Assembly: GCF_024919295.1 (NCBI RefSeq) | Contig: NZ_JANWTC010000004.1 | Location: forward strand, 62,001 to 126,000 | Reading direction: 5' to 3' | DNA: 64,000 nt | From: Corynebacterium lemuris | GTDB taxonomy: Bacteria; Actinomycetota; Actinomycetes; Mycobacteriales; Mycobacteriaceae | Shown here: one piece after another, positions 23,007 to 31,886 of the stretch | Position numbering within the stretch: position 1 is the first letter of the stretch | Layout: every line of letters starts with the position of its first letter | Program-made: the position numbers and the translations under genes | Notes under the pieces: generated by a model | Database searches by the model: none | Seen by the model: the letters and a program-made list of their open reading frames with translations, nothing else | What the model was told of the DNA's origin: nothing

Positions 23007-23969
23007 TCAATGGTAGGCGGCCAGGGCTGATGCCGCGTAGTCACGTACCTCAGCCGCCAGCTCCGGTGGGCCGGTGACCTTCAGCCGATCGGACTGGCCG
23101 AGGGCGAAACGGATCAGCCACTCCTGCGAACCGACCGGCATCCGTGCGCTCACCCAGCCGTCCTCGGCCACTTCCCCGAGGGTGACCGGGAAATAATCGG
23201 CCAGCCAGGTGTGCTCGGGGTGGATGAGCAGCTCGGCCTGCTCGGTGATCAGCCGGTAGCCGAAAGGGTCGTCGCTGTCGAAGGGCAGGGAGTCCAGGTG
23301 GGGCGCAGAGTCCTCGTCAAGGATGTGCACCTGATTCATCCGGTCGGCCCGGAAGTTCTTGTGCCGGCCCGAGGCCTCCTCCCAGGCGGTGAGATAGGTT
23401 TCCCCGCCGGTGACGAAGATCCGCGCCGGGTCGACCACCCGGATACTGGTGCGGTCCGAGGAGCGTGAGCGGTAGGTGAAGCTCACTTTCCGACCAGCCT
23501 CCATCGCCTCCCGGAGGATCTCCTGGGCAGTGTGCTCGGCCGGGTCATCGGCGGCGAAGGAGTCGTAGATGGCCACGGTCTCCTCCCCCAGGATCCCGCG
23601 CAGTTTCGCGGCGGCCGAGATCACAGCCTCCCGGTCGGTGAGCCCCGGCATCGCCTCCAGCGACTCCAGCGTCAGCAGCAGCACACCGGCCTCCGTCGGC
23701 GTCAGTCGCAGGGGGCGGTCCATGCCCTGGGAGTTGGTGATCTGCACCTGTTTGTAGGAGGCGGTCAGGTCCACCAACTCCTCCGGCCACATGCCCACCC
23801 CGCAGCACGCCAACCGGGTCAGCTCCTCGATGAGCCGGGCAGGGTCCCGACCGAGGTCCCGGGCTGCCTCCAGCACGGTGCGCCCCGGGTGGGCCTGGAA
23901 ATACGGGATGAGGTTCAGCGCGCGGACCAGGGTGTCCAGTTTCGCGGGGGAATCCACGGGTCGGGACAT
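23007..23969 (-). CDS. pafC: WYL-domain transcriptional activator PafC
   Basis: The product has 320 residues. A helical N-terminal part (LVRALNLIPYFQAHPGRTVLEAARDLGRDPARLIEELTRL) is a winged-helix-like DNA-binding unit. A WYL domain follows (ITNSQGMDRPLRLTPTEAGVLLL, later RKVSFTYRSRSSDRTSIRVVDPARIFVTGGETYLTAWEEASG), then a WCX-type end. PafB and PafC form a heteromeric activator of DNA-damage genes independent of LexA. A GAGGAGG site overlaps the end of pafB, giving translational coupling. Confidence 0.93.
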   Translation of the reverse strand: MSRPVDSPAKLDTLVRALNLIPYFQAHPGRTVLEAARDLGRDPARLIEELTRLACCGVGMWPEELVDLTASYKQVQITNSQGMDRPLRLTPTEAGVLLLTLESLEAMPGLTDREAVISAAAKLRGILGEETVAIYDSFAADDPAEHTAQEILREAMEAGRKVSFTYRSRSSDRTSIRVVDPARIFVTGGETYLTAWEEASGRHKNFRADRMNQVHILDEDSAPHLDSLPFDSDDPFGYRLITEQAELLIHPEHTWLADYFPVTLGEVAEDGWVSARMPVGSQEWLIRFALGQSDRLKVTGPPELAAEVRDYAASALAAYH

Positions 23970-23970
23970 C

Positions 23971-24924
23971 TCAGCGGGTCACCTCCTCAAGCAGGGTGAT
24001 GATCTCGGCGCGCACATCCGCGGGTTCGTGCACGATGACGCCTGGGGCGAAACCGGCCGCGGTGCGCGCCAGCCAGTCGCGGTCGACGTCGATGAGCTCG
24101 ACGCGGCCGTCGTCCCGGCGGGTGCCCGCCGCGGCGAGTTCGAGCGCGGTGTTCTCGGGGATGGTGAGGACGGCGTCGACACGCACGCGCCCGGCGCGCA
24201 GGGAGTCCTCGACGAGTGTCTGCAGGTCCCCTGGCGGTTCGGTGTGGGTGGCCGGGGTGCGTGAGGCCTTCACCCCGCGGATGCGGCGGAGGCGGAAGAC
24301 GCGTGGCTGGTCGCGGTCGATGTCGTGGCCGACGAGGTAGAGCCTGTCATGCAGTGTCACCAGGCCCCACGGGTCCATGACCCGGCGCACCGGCGCGGCG
24401 GTGGGGGTGGCCACGTAGTCAAACGACATGCGCAGTCCCTGGCGGATGATGGTGAGCAGGTCCTTGAGCAGTGCCGGGGGCAGGCGGTGCAGGTCGCTGA
24501 CGGTGGTGAACACCGGTGCCTGGGAGAGGTCCCGGCGTACCCCTGCGGCGGCGAGTTTGGTCCAGCCCGAGCGGGCGAAGGCGCCGAGTTCGCTGCTGCG
24601 CCCCATCTCGCCGGCCAGGCCGAGCACGGCTGCCTCCGCGGCGGTGAAGTTCACCTCGGGGAGGTTGTACTGGTCAGAGAGCAGGCGGTAGGTGGTCACC
24701 CCGTCCGTACCGATGGCCGATTCCAGCGGCACTCCGGCGCGGGCCAGGGTGTCGATGTCGCGGCGCAGCTTGGTGAGGAAGGCCTCCCGGCCCAGGTCCT
24801 GGTAGCCGTCGACGTGGTCGCGGATCCAGGCCGGGGTGAGCATGCGGCCGCCGTTGCGGTCGGCGTCGAGAAGCGCGAAGGCCAGGTTGGTCAGCCGCGT
24901 GACCGCCTCCGTCTGTTTGACCAT
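23971..24924 (-). CDS. pafB: WYL-domain transcriptional activator PafB
   Basis: The product has 317 residues and is a paralogue of PafC with the same architecture: an N-terminal winged helix (AVTRLTNLAFALLDADRNGGRMLTPAWIRDHVDGY), a WYL core (RQGLRMSFDYVATPTAAPVRRVMDPWGLVTLHDRLYLVGHDIDRDQPRVFRLRRI) and a C-terminal WCX domain. It begins directly after the pafA stop. With PafC it senses DNA damage, probably via WYL-bound single-stranded DNA in mycobacteria. Conservation next to pafA is known across actinobacteria. Confidence 0.93.
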   Translation of the reverse strand: MVKQTEAVTRLTNLAFALLDADRNGGRMLTPAWIRDHVDGYQDLGREAFLTKLRRDIDTLARAGVPLESAIGTDGVTTYRLLSDQYNLPEVNFTAAEAAVLGLAGEMGRSSELGAFARSGWTKLAAAGVRRDLSQAPVFTTVSDLHRLPPALLKDLLTIIRQGLRMSFDYVATPTAAPVRRVMDPWGLVTLHDRLYLVGHDIDRDQPRVFRLRRIRGVKASRTPATHTEPPGDLQTLVEDSLRAGRVRVDAVLTIPENTALELAAAGTRRDDGRVELIDVDRDWLARTAAGFAPGVIVHEPADVRAEIITLLEEVTR

Positions 24925-26361
24925 CTAGACCCTCCCGTAGACACCTGCGTTGTCCTCAAGATAGGCCAGGAGGTCGTCGATGCGCTCGTCAACCGCCGCG
25001 AAGGGGTCGGCCAGTTCCACCACACGCGGTTCCGGCTCGTTGACCTTCAGGTTGACCCAGTCGACGGTCACCGGGGCGCCGAGGTCTTCGGCGCGGGTGA
25101 TGAACTGGCCGCGCAGGCGGGCACGGGTGGTCTGCGGGGGCGTGTGCACGGCCGCGTCAATCGCCGCGTCATCGGTCCACCGCTGCACCAGTCCCCTGCC
25201 CTCCAGCATGGGGAACAGGCCACGACCGGGGCGGATGTCGTGGTAGGCGAGGTCGACCTGGGCGAGCTTGGGATGCGTCCAGTCCTCGCCGAGGCGTTCC
25301 CGGTAGCGGTTGAGCAGGTTGAGTTTGATCACCCAGTCGATCTCGCGGTCGACGTGTGAGAAGTCCTGGGTGCGGATCGCCTCGAGCTGGCGGGTCCACA
25401 GGTCCACCACCTGCCGCAGTTCCGCGGTGGGGGTGCCCTCGTCGGGGCGATTGTCCAGCCAGGCGGTGGCGGCGGCCAGGGTGGCCTCCTGGACCTCGAG
25501 CGCGGTGACGGTGCCTCCGGCCTTGAGTCCCAGCTGCGTGGCGCCGGTCAGGTCGCGGGCGATGTCGCGGATGTGCCCGATGGGGTTGTCCATCTCGAAG
25601 TCCGGCAACCCCACGCCGGCCTCGATCATCTCGAGCACCAGCAGGGTGGAGCCGATCTTCAGGGCGAAGGTCGTCTCGGACATGTTGGAGTCGCCGACGA
25701 TGACGTGCATGCGGCGGAAACGTTCGGCGTCGCCGTGGGGTTCATCGCGGGTGTTGATGATGGGCCGGGCCCGGGTGGTGGCCGAGGAGATGCCCTCCCA
25801 GACCTGGTCGGCGCGCTGGGAGAGGAGAAAACCGGCCGGGAAACCGCCGCCGGCACGGCCCACCATGCCCGCCCCGCAGATGAGCTGGCGGGTGATCATG
25901 AAGGGCAGGAGCTGCTTGCCCAGGCTGCGCAGCGGCAGGCGGCGGCCGACGAGGTAGTTCTCGTGGCAGCCGTAGGAGTTGCCCACCGAGTCGACGTTGT
26001 TCTTGAACAGGTAGACCCGCCCGTCGATCCCGTCCGCGGCCAGTGCGGCCTCCGCCTGCACCGCCAGGTCATTGACCACCCGGTCCCCGGCCTGCTCGTG
26101 GTTGAGCAGCTGGGTGAGGCTGTCGCACTCGGCGGTGGCGATCTCCGGGTGGGAGCCGACATCCAGGTAGAGGCGGGAGCCGTTGGGGGTGAAGATGTTC
26201 GAGCTGGCGTGCCGGGAGATGATCGGCCGGAACAGGTAGCGGGCGATCTCATCGGGGCTCAGGGTGCGGCCGCCGTCGCCGGTGACCGCGGTGATGCCGT
26301 ACTCGGTCTCCACGCCGACGATGCGGCGGGCGAACACGGGTGACTCAGTGGGGGTGGTCAT
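24925..26361 (-). CDS. pafA: Pup ligase PafA
   Basis: The product has 478 residues. PafA uses ATP to link the C-terminal Glu of Pup to lysines of target proteins, a carboxylate-amine ligase fold related to glutamine synthetase. Diagnostic segments are RRIVGVETEYGI, LYLDVGSHPEIATAECDS, YLFKNNVDSVGNSYGCHENYL, CGAGMVGRAGG and DSNMSETTFALKIG. The residues after the N-terminal GVETEYG carry the Mg-binding Glu. It follows pup by 6 nt, and pafB begins directly after its stop. The C-terminus (DERIDDLLAYLEDNAGVYGRV) is longer than in mycobacteria. Confidence 0.97.
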   Translation of the reverse strand: MTTPTESPVFARRIVGVETEYGITAVTGDGGRTLSPDEIARYLFRPIISRHASSNIFTPNGSRLYLDVGSHPEIATAECDSLTQLLNHEQAGDRVVNDLAVQAEAALAADGIDGRVYLFKNNVDSVGNSYGCHENYLVGRRLPLRSLGKQLLPFMITRQLICGAGMVGRAGGGFPAGFLLSQRADQVWEGISSATTRARPIINTRDEPHGDAERFRRMHVIVGDSNMSETTFALKIGSTLLVLEMIEAGVGLPDFEMDNPIGHIRDIARDLTGATQLGLKAGGTVTALEVQEATLAAATAWLDNRPDEGTPTAELRQVVDLWTRQLEAIRTQDFSHVDREIDWVIKLNLLNRYRERLGEDWTHPKLAQVDLAYHDIRPGRGLFPMLEGRGLVQRWTDDAAIDAAVHTPPQTTRARLRGQFITRAEDLGAPVTVDWVNLKVNEPEPRVVELADPFAAVDERIDDLLAYLEDNAGVYGRV

Positions 26362-26367
26362 GGGGGC

Positions 26368-26556
26368 CTACTGACCGCCCTTCTGAACATAGGAACGGAC
26401 GAACTCCTCGGCGTTGGTCTCGAGCAGACCGTCGATCTCATCGAGCAGGTCGTCGGTGCCGGTGGTGTTGAGCTGGGCCTGGCCGGCGGTGAAGGCGTCA
26501 TCGCCTGCGCCGTCCTTGTCGCCGCCTGAGCTCACCTGGGTCTGGGGTCCGGTCAT
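26368..26556 (-). CDS. pup: Prokaryotic ubiquitin-like protein Pup
   Basis: The product has 62 residues. It is mostly disordered and ends in GGQ, the form that Dop must deamidate to GGE before PafA can ligate it. A C-terminal helix region (TDDLLDEIDGLLETNAEEFVRSYVQKGGQ) binds the ARC coiled coils. It lies between dop (13 nt) and pafA (6 nt), in the usual arrangement dop-pup-pafA. There is no prcBA between or around these genes, so Pup here serves a proteasome-independent function. Confidence 0.98.
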   Translation of the reverse strand: MTGPQTQVSSGGDKDGAGDDAFTAGQAQLNTTGTDDLLDEIDGLLETNAEEFVRSYVQKGGQ

Positions 26557-26569
26557 GATGGTCTCCTTC

Positions 26570-28132
26570 TTAGTGTTCGTGGGGTTTATTGATGTGGGAC
26601 TTGTTGTGGTGGGTGATGTAGTGGTCGGGCTCGTAGCCGATCGCAGTCAACCCGGCGAGCAGCTCATCGGTGTTGTCGGCTGAGTTGATGATCTCGCCGA
26701 CGTGCTCCCGGGTGAGTTTGTCCACCTCACCGGTCTGCAGGCGGGCGGTGCCCTCGCTGTACTTGAGGATCATCGTCTGCCAGCTGGCCGCGATGACGTC
26801 CTCGCCGAAGCGGGCGGAGACCGCACCGCGGAACCAGGCGCGGGAATCCGCCGGCGGGGTGGTCGCCGCCTGTTCGATCTCTTCCGGGCTGGCCAGGGTG
26901 ACCATCCGGCCCTTGCGCACCAGCGCGTGGTACAGCGATTTTGCGGGGTCGATGTCGGAGTACTGCAGGTCGATGAGCTTGAGCTTGGGATCCGCGATGT
27001 CCACCCCGCGGTCGACGTAGGCCTTGATCAGGGCGGCCTTGGCAGTCCAGTCCAGCAGGTGGGAGGTTTTCATCGGGTCCTCGGCCAGCAGGTCCATGAC
27101 CTCCTCCCACAGGGCGATGACCCGCTCGTCGACCTCGTCGACCGGGCGCACCCGGGAGTGGTAGCTCCGCAGGATCTCCAGGGCTGTGAGCTCGCGGCCG
27201 TCGACAAGCTTGAGGCGGTGGCGCAGGCTCAGGTCGTGGGAGACGTTCTTGATCTCGGCGACCGGGTCCACCAGGCGCAGATCGGAGAAGTCCACCCCGT
27301 CCTCGATGGCGTCGATGACCAGCTTGGTCATGCCGAGTTTGAGGAAGGTCGAGGTCTGCGACATGTTCGCGTCACCGACGATGGTGTGCAGGCGACGGAA
27401 GTGCACGGCGTTGGCGTGCGGCTCATCCCGGGTGTTGACGATGCCGCGGTTGAGGGTGGTCTCCAGGGAGATCTCCTGGTGGAAGTAGTCCGCCCGCTGG
27501 GAGATCTGGAAACCATCGCGCTCCCCCGCCTCACCGATGCCGATGCGGCCCGCACCGATGATGATGTTGCGGGTGACGAAGAAGGGGATGATCGCCTGGG
27601 TCAGTTGCTCAAAATCTGTGTTGCGCGAGTACTGGTAGTTCTCGTGCGCCCCGTAGGACGCCCCTTTGCCGTCGACGTTGTTCTTGTAGAATTTCAGCGG
27701 CGGGCACGGCTCGTGGTGTTTGAGGATGGACACCCCCTCCGCGTAGAGCTCGGCGACATCCGCTGCGGCCTTGAGCAGGATGAGATCCCCTGCGGCGTCG
27801 TAGACCATCGCGTCATAGGCGTTGGAGACCTCCGGGGAGGAGTACTCCGGATGGGCGTGGTCGACGTAGAACCGTGCCCCGTTCGCAGTGACCACATTGG
27901 CGATGCCCACCGCGTCCGGCTCCACCACGGGCACGGTGTGGTAGCGGCGCAGGTCGAAACCGCGGGTGTCCTTCAGCGGCGACTCCTCCTCATAGTCCCA
28001 GCGGGAGCGTGCCCCGGTGTTCATCGCCGCGTAGGCAACCACCGCGTGGGTGGAGGTGACGATGGGGCTGAGCTCCGGGTGCCCCGGGGTGGAGATGCCG
28101 TACTCGGTTTCGGTACCCATGAATCTGGACAT
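26570..28132 (-). CDS. dop: Deamidase of Pup, Dop
   Basis: The product has 520 residues and is a homologue of PafA. Dop converts the C-terminal Gln of Pup to Glu and also removes Pup from targets. The characteristic Dop loop is present between strands (GARSRWDYEEESPLKDTRGFDLRR), which PafA lacks. Other segments are MGTETEYGISTPGHPELSP, ARFYVDHAHPEYSSPEVS, YKNNVDGKGASYGAHENYQ and VGDANMSQTSTFLK. The ATG at 28132 is 11 nt after the ARC stop. Confidence 0.97.
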   Translation of the reverse strand: MSRFMGTETEYGISTPGHPELSPIVTSTHAVVAYAAMNTGARSRWDYEEESPLKDTRGFDLRRYHTVPVVEPDAVGIANVVTANGARFYVDHAHPEYSSPEVSNAYDAMVYDAAGDLILLKAAADVAELYAEGVSILKHHEPCPPLKFYKNNVDGKGASYGAHENYQYSRNTDFEQLTQAIIPFFVTRNIIIGAGRIGIGEAGERDGFQISQRADYFHQEISLETTLNRGIVNTRDEPHANAVHFRRLHTIVGDANMSQTSTFLKLGMTKLVIDAIEDGVDFSDLRLVDPVAEIKNVSHDLSLRHRLKLVDGRELTALEILRSYHSRVRPVDEVDERVIALWEEVMDLLAEDPMKTSHLLDWTAKAALIKAYVDRGVDIADPKLKLIDLQYSDIDPAKSLYHALVRKGRMVTLASPEEIEQAATTPPADSRAWFRGAVSARFGEDVIAASWQTMILKYSEGTARLQTGEVDKLTREHVGEIINSADNTDELLAGLTAIGYEPDHYITHHNKSHINKPHEH

Positions 28133-28143
28133 GTTGATCAACC

Positions 28144-29652
28144 CTAACCAATCACTCGTGCCTGGATGACGCGCTTGCCGTGGCGCCCCGCGATCCGCGA
28201 CCACTCGTCCGGGTTCGCGGTGTTCGGCAGGTCCTCGCTCTCGCTCTGCTCGGCGGCAACCGCCTGGTGGATGTGCTCGACCGTCACACCCGCCTCGCTG
28301 ACCTTCGCCAGATGGTCCTTGATGGCCAGCTTCTTCGCCCGGTCGACGATGTTGGCGATCATCGCACCTGAGACGAAGTCCGAGTAGTCGAGGACCTCGA
28401 TCTCCCCGTCGACGAGCGTGAGCTCGACATAGGGCCGCGGCTCAAAGAGCTTCTCGACACCCGCCTCGATCAGCTCGCCCACCGGCACGGCGTGCGGCAC
28501 CTCGTTGCTGAGGTAGCGGGTGAAGATGTCGCGGGCACCGTCCCGGGTGGGACGCTGCACCCTGATCTTGACGTCGAGACGCCCCGGGCGCAGCAGCGCC
28601 GGATCGATGAGCTCCTCCCGGTTGGTCGCACCGATGATGATGACGTTGGCGAGGTTCTCCACACCGTCGAGCTCGGTGAGCAGCTGCGGGACGATGGTGG
28701 TCTCCATGTCGGAGGACACCCCCGACCCGCGGGTGCGGAAGATCGACTCCATCTCGTCGAAGAAGATGATGACCGGTCGGCCGTCCTCCGCCAGCTCCCG
28801 GGCACGCTCGAAGATCAACCGGATGCGTCGCTCGGTCTCACCGACGAATTTGTTGAGCAGCTCCGGGCCCTTGACGTTGAGGAAGTAACTGGCCGAACCG
28901 TCACCCACGCGTGCAGACAACGAATTGGCCACCGCCTTGGCGATCAGCGTCTTGCCGCAGCCGGGCGGGCCGTAGAGCAGCACGCCCTTGGGCGGGCTGA
29001 GCTGGTAGTCGCGGTAGAGCTGCGGGTGGGAGAAGGGCAGTTCCACCGCATCCTGGATCTGGTCGATCTGCTCGTCCAGGCCACCGATGTCGGCGTAGGT
29101 GACGTCCGGGACCTCCTCCAGCGAGAGCTGCGCGACCTCCGTCTTGGGGATGCGCTCAAGCGCGACACCTGCCTTCGTGTCCACCAGCAGGGTGTCCCCG
29201 GCGCGCGCGGTGCCGCGCAGCGGCTCGGCCAGGCGCACCAGCTGCTCCTCGCCGGTGGAGTTGGCCACCAGGGCGCGGTTGCCGCTGATGCGTTCGGTGA
29301 GCATCCCCAACTCGCCGGTCTGGGGGAAACCGCAGGTCTCCACGACGATGGAGCCGTCGCCCAGGCGCACGAGTGTGCCCGGGAGCAGTTCAGCGCGATC
29401 GATGTGCGGCGAGACCTTCAGGCGCATGCGGCGGCCGGAGGTGTACACCTCCGCGTCGTGGCTCCCCTCGCGCTCCCCGAGGTAGACGCCGTAGGTGGAG
29501 GCGGGCTCCGCGAGGGCGTCGACCTGGGCGGAGAGGTCCTTGAGCCGGTCCCGGGACGCTTTGAGCAGCTGGGACAGCTTGGCGTTGCGGCTGCTCAACG
29601 TCTGGACCTCACGCTGCAGGCGAGCAGGGTCGGTGATCTGAGAGCTTTCCAT
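28144..29652 (-). CDS. arc: AAA ATPase forming ring-shaped complexes, ARC
   Basis: The product has 502 residues. An N-terminal coiled coil (about residues 10-50) binds Pup. Two OB folds follow (about 55-170), then an AAA module with Walker A GPPGCGKT (228-235), Walker B IIFFDEME and the sensor [17 protein letters not shown]. The mycobacterial orthologue Mpa ends in GQYL, which docks to the proteasome; this protein ends QARVIG and lacks that tail, consistent with a proteasome-free organism. A leaderless -10 box (TACAGT) lies 6 nt before the ATG, so the Pup operon can be transcribed from here. Confidence 0.95.
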   Translation of the reverse strand: MESSQITDPARLQREVQTLSSRNAKLSQLLKASRDRLKDLSAQVDALAEPASTYGVYLGEREGSHDAEVYTSGRRMRLKVSPHIDRAELLPGTLVRLGDGSIVVETCGFPQTGELGMLTERISGNRALVANSTGEEQLVRLAEPLRGTARAGDTLLVDTKAGVALERIPKTEVAQLSLEEVPDVTYADIGGLDEQIDQIQDAVELPFSHPQLYRDYQLSPPKGVLLYGPPGCGKTLIAKAVANSLSARVGDGSASYFLNVKGPELLNKFVGETERRIRLIFERARELAEDGRPVIIFFDEMESIFRTRGSGVSSDMETTIVPQLLTELDGVENLANVIIIGATNREELIDPALLRPGRLDVKIRVQRPTRDGARDIFTRYLSNEVPHAVPVGELIEAGVEKLFEPRPYVELTLVDGEIEVLDYSDFVSGAMIANIVDRAKKLAIKDHLAKVSEAGVTVEHIHQAVAAEQSESEDLPNTANPDEWSRIAGRHGKRVIQARVIG

Positions 29653-29658
29653 GCCTCA

Positions 29659-29664
29659 ACTGTA
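29659..29664 (-). promoter_or_regulatory. -10 hexamer, leaderless promoter of arc
   Basis: TACAGT on the minus strand, 6 nt before the ATG at 29652. Confidence 0.55.
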
Positions 29665-29727
29665 ACCCCCGCCACCTGAGAGCCTGCCCATCCCCGGGCC
29701 ATTCCCAGGGAGACCCCTGGCGGGACG

Positions 29728-30564
29728 CTATTTGCGGGCGCGGCGCTGCGGGCGCGGCGGGGTGACCCCGTCGGCGAGCCGGCGGGCCCAGACGAGGAAG
29801 GCGGTGTGCGCGTTCATCCGGTGCTCCGGGCGGGTGGCCAGACCCTCCACCTTCCACTCGCGCACGAGCGATTCCCAGGCCTTCGGCTCCGTGAAGCACT
29901 GCTGGGCGCGGATACCCTCCATCACCTTCATCAGCTGCGGGACGGTGGCCACGTACGTCATGAACACCCCGCCCGGGATGAGCACCTCACGCACCACGTC
30001 CAGGCACTCCCAGGGCTCGAGCATGTCCAGGATGACCCGGTCCACCGGACCGCCGAGATCCTCGACGCTCACCTGTGTGAGATCGCCCAGGCGCGGATCC
30101 CAGGTGGCGGGGCGGCCGCCGAAGAACTCGTCGACGTTGGACTCCGCGAAGTCGAGGTGATCCTCCCGGATCTCATAGGAGATCAGCTTTCCCTCGTGCC
30201 CGAGGGCGCGCAGCAGCGCCATGGACAGGGCACCGGAACCGGCACCCGCCTCGAGTACCCGCGCGCCGGGGAAGATGTCGCCCTCGATGAGGATCTGGGC
30301 GGAGTCCTTCGGGTAGATCACGGCCGCACCCCGCGGCATGGACAGCACGTGGTCGACCATGAGGTGGCGGAAGAGCAGGTACTCCCCCGCCATGGAGGAA
30401 CGAATGACCGTGCCCTCCTCCATGCCGATGATGTCATCGTGGAGGATCTCACCCTTGTGGGTGTGGAACTTCTCCCCGGGGCTCAGGACGATGGTGAAGT
30501 GCCTGCGTTTGGCGTCGGTGAGCTGGACGCGGTCGCCGGGCTGGAAGGGGCCGGAATTGGCCAA
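29728..30564 (-). CDS. trmI: tRNA (adenine-58-N1) methyltransferase TrmI
   Basis: The product has 278 residues. TrmI methylates A58 of the T-loop using S-adenosylmethionine. The N-terminal beta domain (FQPGDRVQLTDAKRRHFTIVLSPGEKFHTHKGEILHDDIIG) and the Rossmann motif RVLEAGAGSGALSMALLRALG are family-specific, as is DRVILDMLEPWECLDVV. The TTG at 30564 is preferred because AAGGAG sits 6 nt upstream; the open frame continues to a TTG at 30591 near the upstream stop. The C-terminus carries a basic tail (RPQRRARK). It lies 23 nt after the M18 aminopeptidase gene. Confidence 0.93.
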   Translation of the reverse strand: MANSGPFQPGDRVQLTDAKRRHFTIVLSPGEKFHTHKGEILHDDIIGMEEGTVIRSSMAGEYLLFRHLMVDHVLSMPRGAAVIYPKDSAQILIEGDIFPGARVLEAGAGSGALSMALLRALGHEGKLISYEIREDHLDFAESNVDEFFGGRPATWDPRLGDLTQVSVEDLGGPVDRVILDMLEPWECLDVVREVLIPGGVFMTYVATVPQLMKVMEGIRAQQCFTEPKAWESLVREWKVEGLATRPEHRMNAHTAFLVWARRLADGVTPPRPQRRARK

Positions 30565-30587
30565 TGGGGACTCCTTGAGGGGGTGGA

Positions 30588-31850
30588 TCAACGATTGATC
30601 AAGTATGCCTCAAGCGCGTCGACGAACCACAGCTGGTCCGAGACCCCGGCCAGCTCGCGGGCGGAGTGCATGGACAGCAGCGGCACGCCGACGTCGACGG
30701 TGGCGATGCCCAGGCGGGTGGCGGTGATCGGGCCGATCGTCGAGCCGCAGGGCATGGAGTTGTTGCCGACGAAGGACTGGGAGGGCACCCCGGCGGCCCG
30801 GCAGGCGCGCTGCCACTGGGCGATGGTCTCCGCATTGGAGGCGTAGCGCTGGTTGGCGTTGATCTTGACCACCGGGCCGCCGTTGATCAGGGGGTGGTGG
30901 CCGGGGTCGTGCTTGCCTGCGTGGTTGGGGTGCACCGAGTGGGCGGCATCGGCCGACACGCAGCTGGAGCGGGCGTACATGCGCCGCAGGCCCTCCTCGT
31001 CGGCGCCCAGTGCCAGGCCGGTGCGGGTGAGCACATCGGCCAGGATGGGGCCGGCCGCCCCGGTGGTGCTGGCGGAGCCGACCTCCTCGTGGTCGAAGGC
31101 GGCCAGCACCAGGACGTCCGCGCCGGTGTCGCCGGATTCGACCGCGCGCAGCAGCGCCAGCAGCGAGGCGTGCACGGAGCTGAGGTTGTCCATCCGGCCG
31201 GCGGCGATGAGTTCGCCGTCCGCGCCGAAGACCTGCCCCGGCTGGGTGTCTGCGGTGATCAGGTCGAAGCCGTCGATGTCGTTCCTGTCCACCCCCACCG
31301 CCGACGCCACCACATCCAGCACCGGGGAGGCACCTTCCCCCGCCAGGCCGAGCACCGGCTGCATGTGCAGCTGTTTGTCCAGGGTCAGTTCCTTGGAGCG
31401 GTCGAGGTGGACGGCCAGGTGCGGGATCCGGGCGATGGGGCCGGTGTTGACCAGCCGCACGGAACCGTCACCAAGGACCACCCGGCCGGCGAAGGTGAGC
31501 TCCCGGTCCAGCCAGGAAGCCAGGATCGGCCCACCGTAGACCTCCACGCCCGCCTGCACCCAGCCGCAGGTCGCGGACTCCGGTGCCGGCTTGAGGGTGA
31601 AACCCGGGGAATCGGTGTGGGAGCCGAGGATCCGGAAACCCGAATCCGGGGAGGCATCCTCCGGCACCCACCACGCCATCACCGCTCCACCGCGGACCAT
31701 GACGTGGCCGCCCGGGGTGGCATCCCACGGGGAGGTTGCCTGCTGGAGGGTGAAGCCGGCGCTGATAAGCCGGTCGGCGACCACGCGTGCCGCGTGATAG
31801 GAGCTGGGTGAGGCCGCGATGAAGTCGAGGAAGTCACGAGTCTGATTCAT
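30588..31850 (-). CDS. M18 family aminopeptidase
   Basis: The product has 420 residues. It is an aspartyl/aminoacyl aminopeptidase-like metalloenzyme with two zinc sites. The metal-ligand motifs are GSHTDSPGF (His, Asp), AAGRMDN (Asp), AFDHEEVGS (Glu pair) and a late LLSMHSARE (His). Family members form tetrahedral dodecamers and release acidic or other N-terminal residues in the cytosol. The ATG at 31850 has GGAGG very close upstream. It precedes trmI and diverges from the RecB-like nuclease gene. Confidence 0.92.
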   Translation of the reverse strand: MNQTRDFLDFIAASPSSYHAARVVADRLISAGFTLQQATSPWDATPGGHVMVRGGAVMAWWVPEDASPDSGFRILGSHTDSPGFTLKPAPESATCGWVQAGVEVYGGPILASWLDRELTFAGRVVLGDGSVRLVNTGPIARIPHLAVHLDRSKELTLDKQLHMQPVLGLAGEGASPVLDVVASAVGVDRNDIDGFDLITADTQPGQVFGADGELIAAGRMDNLSSVHASLLALLRAVESGDTGADVLVLAAFDHEEVGSASTTGAAGPILADVLTRTGLALGADEEGLRRMYARSSCVSADAAHSVHPNHAGKHDPGHHPLINGGPVVKINANQRYASNAETIAQWQRACRAAGVPSQSFVGNNSMPCGSTIGPITATRLGIATVDVGVPLLSMHSARELAGVSDQLWFVDALEAYLINR

Positions 31851-31886
31851 GCCTCCAAGCTTGCCACGGATATGGTGGGCACCATC

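Noticed and set aside
26702..28147. 481-codon plus-strand frame opposite dop
   Set aside because: Antisense shadow: dop is complete and unmistakable on the minus strand.
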